Origin: Bacillota bacterium
Lineage (GTDB): Bacteria > Bacillota > Clostridia > Christensenellales > UMGS416
DNA length: 13,233 nt
Assembly: GCA_023428265.1 (NCBI GenBank)
Contig: JAEYYW010000008.1
Span: 1-13,233, forward strand
Direction: 5' to 3'
Shown here: positions 13,034 to 13,233 of the stretch, one piece after another
How positions within the stretch are numbered: position 1 is the first letter of the stretch
Layout: each line of letters opens with the position of its first letter
Notes under the pieces: model-generated
Database searches by the model: none
What the model saw: only the letters and a program-made list of their open reading frames with translations
Told to the model about the DNA's origin: nothing
Translations under genes and position numbers: made by a program

Positions 13034-13233
13034 GTTCGTTTCCTTTCTCAATTCCAGGTGCCGGCCTGCCGACCGAATAATACTCCACACCTGCATCTGC
13101 CATTTCCCGGGTGTCATACAGGTTCCTGCCGTCAAAAACCAGGGGGGTGTGCATCAGCCTTCGAAAGGCTCTGGGTTCCAGCTCCCTGAATTCGTCCCAG
13201 TCGGTGAAAACAAAGCAAACATTTGCCTCATTC
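12924..13233 (-). CDS. ugd: UDP-glucose 6-dehydrogenase C-terminus, 5' part beyond window; abnormal 3' end
   Basis: Only the last part is in the window. The frame open from base 13233 reads a FTDWDEFRELEP segment, then LVFDGRNLYD and YYSVGR, which is the normal C-terminal end of UDP-glucose/GDP-mannose dehydrogenases (TEWDEF … DGRN … Y-IGR). The enzyme oxidises UDP-glucose to UDP-glucuronate. Family members usually stop at or shortly after this GR. Here the frame stays open for 46 more residues, running 110 bases into the epimerase gene in a different frame; that tail is basic and looks like out-of-frame translation. A TGA exists in another frame at 13048–13050, just before the epimerase ribosome binding site, so a one-base change near the end may have removed the original stop. 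The functional core should be intact. Confidence 0.85.
   Translation of the reverse strand, partial: NEANVCFVFTDWDEFRELEPRAFRRLMHTPLVFDGRNLYDTREMADAGVEYYSVGRPAPGIEKGNEHELQYRRDMPHHRRGRVHRISPGKATAGVRLPGDRC

Noticed and set aside
13034..13135. Upstream in-frame start for the epimerase
   Set aside because: It would overlap the dehydrogenase coding end, lacks family similarity before the NAD-binding strand, and the ATG at 13033 has a good ribosome binding site.

Overview
The window looks like a chromosomal segment of a fairly GC-rich member of the Clostridia (Bacillota). The evidence is a SepF–YggT–YlmH–DivIVA cell-division module, a Ddl with a clostridial-type 'EINCS' strand, an LCP cell-wall ligase, a DUF5665-like small membrane protein, AGGAGG-type ribosome binding sites, sigma-70-type promoters with 17-base spacers, and eight tRNA genes that all encode their 3' CCA. 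The genus cannot be named from this sequence. I see no phage, insertion sequence, CRISPR array or rRNA.

Left part (1–3539, minus strand): an alpha/beta hydrolase, a membrane-anchored MurF and a Ddl lie head to tail. Ddl makes D-Ala-D-Ala and MurF attaches it to the UDP-MurNAc-tripeptide, so these two are consecutive steps of peptidoglycan precursor synthesis. A strong extended -10 promoter sits just before murF, and two very stable GC-rich hairpins lie between murF and ddl.

Middle (3540–6634, plus strand): a divergent promoter region separates the hydrolase from a division operon of sepF, yggT, ylmH, a short DivIVA-domain gene, a longer divIVA and a DUF5665-like gene. Two tandem paralogous 12-TM MFS exporters follow (6742–9499). 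They are separated by a perfect terminator and an AT-rich control region with an 11-base direct repeat.

Right part: a tRNA operon of eight genes (Arg, His, Gln, Lys, Leu, Gly, Gly, Lys; 9716–10390) has tandem promoters and a strong terminator. Converging on it from the right, on the minus strand, are an LCP ligase, a UDP-glucuronate 4-epimerase and the 3' end of a UDP-glucose 6-dehydrogenase. Together these would make UDP-glucuronate, convert it to UDP-galacturonate, and attach a uronic-acid-containing polymer to peptidoglycan.

The window is mostly ordinary envelope and division housekeeping. The points most worth a second look are the missing in-frame stop of the dehydrogenase, which overlaps the epimerase by 110 bases in another frame; pyrimidine mismatches at the same T-stem pair (50·64) in two of the eight tRNAs; the short plus long DivIVA pair followed by a DUF5665 membrane protein; the membrane-fused MurF; and the layered promoter region before the tRNAs. 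I found no clear evidence of a wholly new biological system.
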